A stretch of DNA of 64,000 nt from Serratia sp. M24T3 (lineage in GTDB: Bacteria; Pseudomonadota; Gammaproteobacteria; Enterobacterales; Enterobacteriaceae), in assembly GCF_000257645.1 (NCBI RefSeq), contig NZ_AJHJ01000021.1:1-64000 (forward strand), read 5' to 3'. Shown in pieces: positions 63,185 through 64,000 of this stretch (position 1 is the stretch's first letter; every line of letters begins with the position of its first letter). The notes under the pieces are model-generated. The model worked only from the letters and a program-made list of their open reading frames with translations, searched no databases and had not been told where the DNA came from. Made by a program: the position numbers and the translations under genes.

Positions 63185-64000
63185 ATGACCAAGATTGCTG
63201 TAGTTTTCCCCGGGCAAGGCTCGCAGGCGTTGGGAATGCTTTCTGACCTCGCGACCGCGCATCCGATCGTAGAAGCGACCTTTGCTGAAGCTTCTTCAGT
63301 TCTGGGCTATGATTTGTGGCAGCTTGTTCAGCAGGGCCCGGTCGAAGAATTAAACAAGACCTGGCAGACTCAGCCTGCCTTGCTGGCGGCGTCGGTAGCA
63401 ATCTGGCGCGTTTGGCAGCAGGAAAAAGGCACCGAGCCAGCATTAATGGCCGGTCACAGCCTGGGTGAATATTCTGCGTTGGTTTGTGCCGGTGTTCTGG
63501 ATTTCAAACAGGCAATCAGCCTGGTTGAGCTGCGCGGCAAACTGATGCAGGAAGCGGTTCCTGAGGGTACGGGCGCAATGTACGCCATTATTGGTCTGGA
63601 TAACGCCTCTATCGCCAAAGCCTGTGAAGAGTCCGCCGAGGGCCAGGTCGTAGCTCCGGTAAACTTTAACTCTCCGGGCCAAGTAGTGATTGCGGGTAAC
63701 AAAGAAGCCGTTGAGCGTGCTGGCGCAGCATGTAAAGCCGCTGGCGCCAAACGCGCACTTCCATTACCGGTTAGCGTTCCCTCGCATTGTGCATTGATGA
63801 AACCAGCGGCAGATAAAATGGCCGTTGCGTTACAAGACGTCAGTTTCAGCCAGCCACAGTATCCCGTTGTCAACAACGTAGATGTCAAGGTTGAGACTTC
63901 TGCCGAAGAAATTCGCAGCGCACTGATTCGTCAGCTTTACAATCCGGTTCGCTGGACTGAAAGCGTTGAATACATGGCACAGCAAGGCGTGGAGCAGTTA
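63185..64000 (+). CDS. fabD: Malonyl-CoA-ACP transacylase FabD (3' end outside window)
   Basis: The frame starts MTKIAVVFPGQGSQALGMLS and stays open for 272 codons to the window end; E. coli FabD has 309. The catalytic Ser lies in GHSLGEYSAL, the His in VSVPSHCALMKPA, and the substrate Arg in VELRGKLMQEAV. The gene follows fabH by 100 bp, as in the standard fab operon. Confidence 0.96.
   Translation, partial: MTKIAVVFPGQGSQALGMLSDLATAHPIVEATFAEASSVLGYDLWQLVQQGPVEELNKTWQTQPALLAASVAIWRVWQQEKGTEPALMAGHSLGEYSALVCAGVLDFKQAISLVELRGKLMQEAVPEGTGAMYAIIGLDNASIAKACEESAEGQVVAPVNFNSPGQVVIAGNKEAVERAGAACKAAGAKRALPLPVSVPSHCALMKPAADKMAVALQDVSFSQPQYPVVNNVDVKVETSAEEIRSALIRQLYNPVRWTESVEYMAQQGVEQL

Overview
The window is a bacterial chromosome fragment from the order Enterobacterales. 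The right half keeps the E. coli-like gene order opgC-opgG-opgH-yceK-msyB-mdtG-lpxL-trhO-solA-bssS-dinI-pyrC, followed by rne-rluC-yceF-yceD-rpmF-plsX-fabH-fabD. Protein divergence from E. coli, extra transporters and the absence of the flagellar flg block between pyrC and rne suggest a member of the Yersiniaceae or a related family (Serratia/Rahnella/Rouxiella-like). The genus cannot be fixed by eye.

Region 1 (1-3.6 kb) is accessory DNA. It holds the tail of an S24/UmuD-like protein, a probable polymorphic toxin with a WapI-like immunity protein, two tiny overlapping ORFs and two unrelated GNAT acetyltransferases. All but the first are enclosed by an imperfect 61-bp inverted repeat (257-317 and 3353-3413), with three hairpin-forming direct repeats inside. 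Region 2 (3.6-10.8 kb) is a stripped lambdoid prophage. It starts with two decapitated attachment-site remnants (tmRNA 3' end, tRNA-Leu 3' half) and an integrase C-terminus split by an IS3-family element. It then carries a frameshifted NadS-like antitoxin, a BssS-like small protein, YodC, a self-cleaving CI-type repressor, a three-site operator array with a promoter, antiterminator Q and a complete lysis cassette (holin, SAR endolysin, Rz/Rz1 spanins). No replication, head or tail genes are present.

Region 3 (10.9-31 kb) is host accessory and core DNA: two tandem 681-residue FUSC-family pumps, an MFS carrier, a nucleotide-transporter-like protein with an F420-type NADP reductase-like protein, a Tat-exported cupin, pphA, deoR, sbmC, ylaC, yccJ, several small uncharacterised proteins, a universal stress protein, and an IclR regulator divergent from an EmrB/EmrA-like efflux pair.

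Region 4 (29.6-38.3 kb) is a compact osmoregulated periplasmic glucan locus: opgC divergent from opgGH, then opgB, followed by yceK and msyB. Region 5 (38.5-41.2 kb) is a small accessory insert between msyB and mdtG: a higB with a -1 frame break next to higA, a divergent transcarbamylase-like protein paired with a GNAT, and a His/Pro/Met-rich periplasmic protein. Region 6 (41.2-54.4 kb) holds mdtG, a DoxX protein, lpxL, an old-yellow-enzyme reductase, trhO, a MarR regulator, a ProP-like transporter, a LuxR regulator, solA, bssS, dinI with an SOS box, pyrC and a YgiN-like monooxygenase. Region 7 (54.4-64 kb) is rne with its long leader, divergent rluC, yceF and the rpmF-fab lipid operon, cut inside fabD by the window end.

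The best candidates for something undescribed are the repeat-bounded toxin/acetyltransferase module, the SOS-controlled lysis device left from the prophage, the transcarbamylase-GNAT pair, and the slippery frame break in higB.
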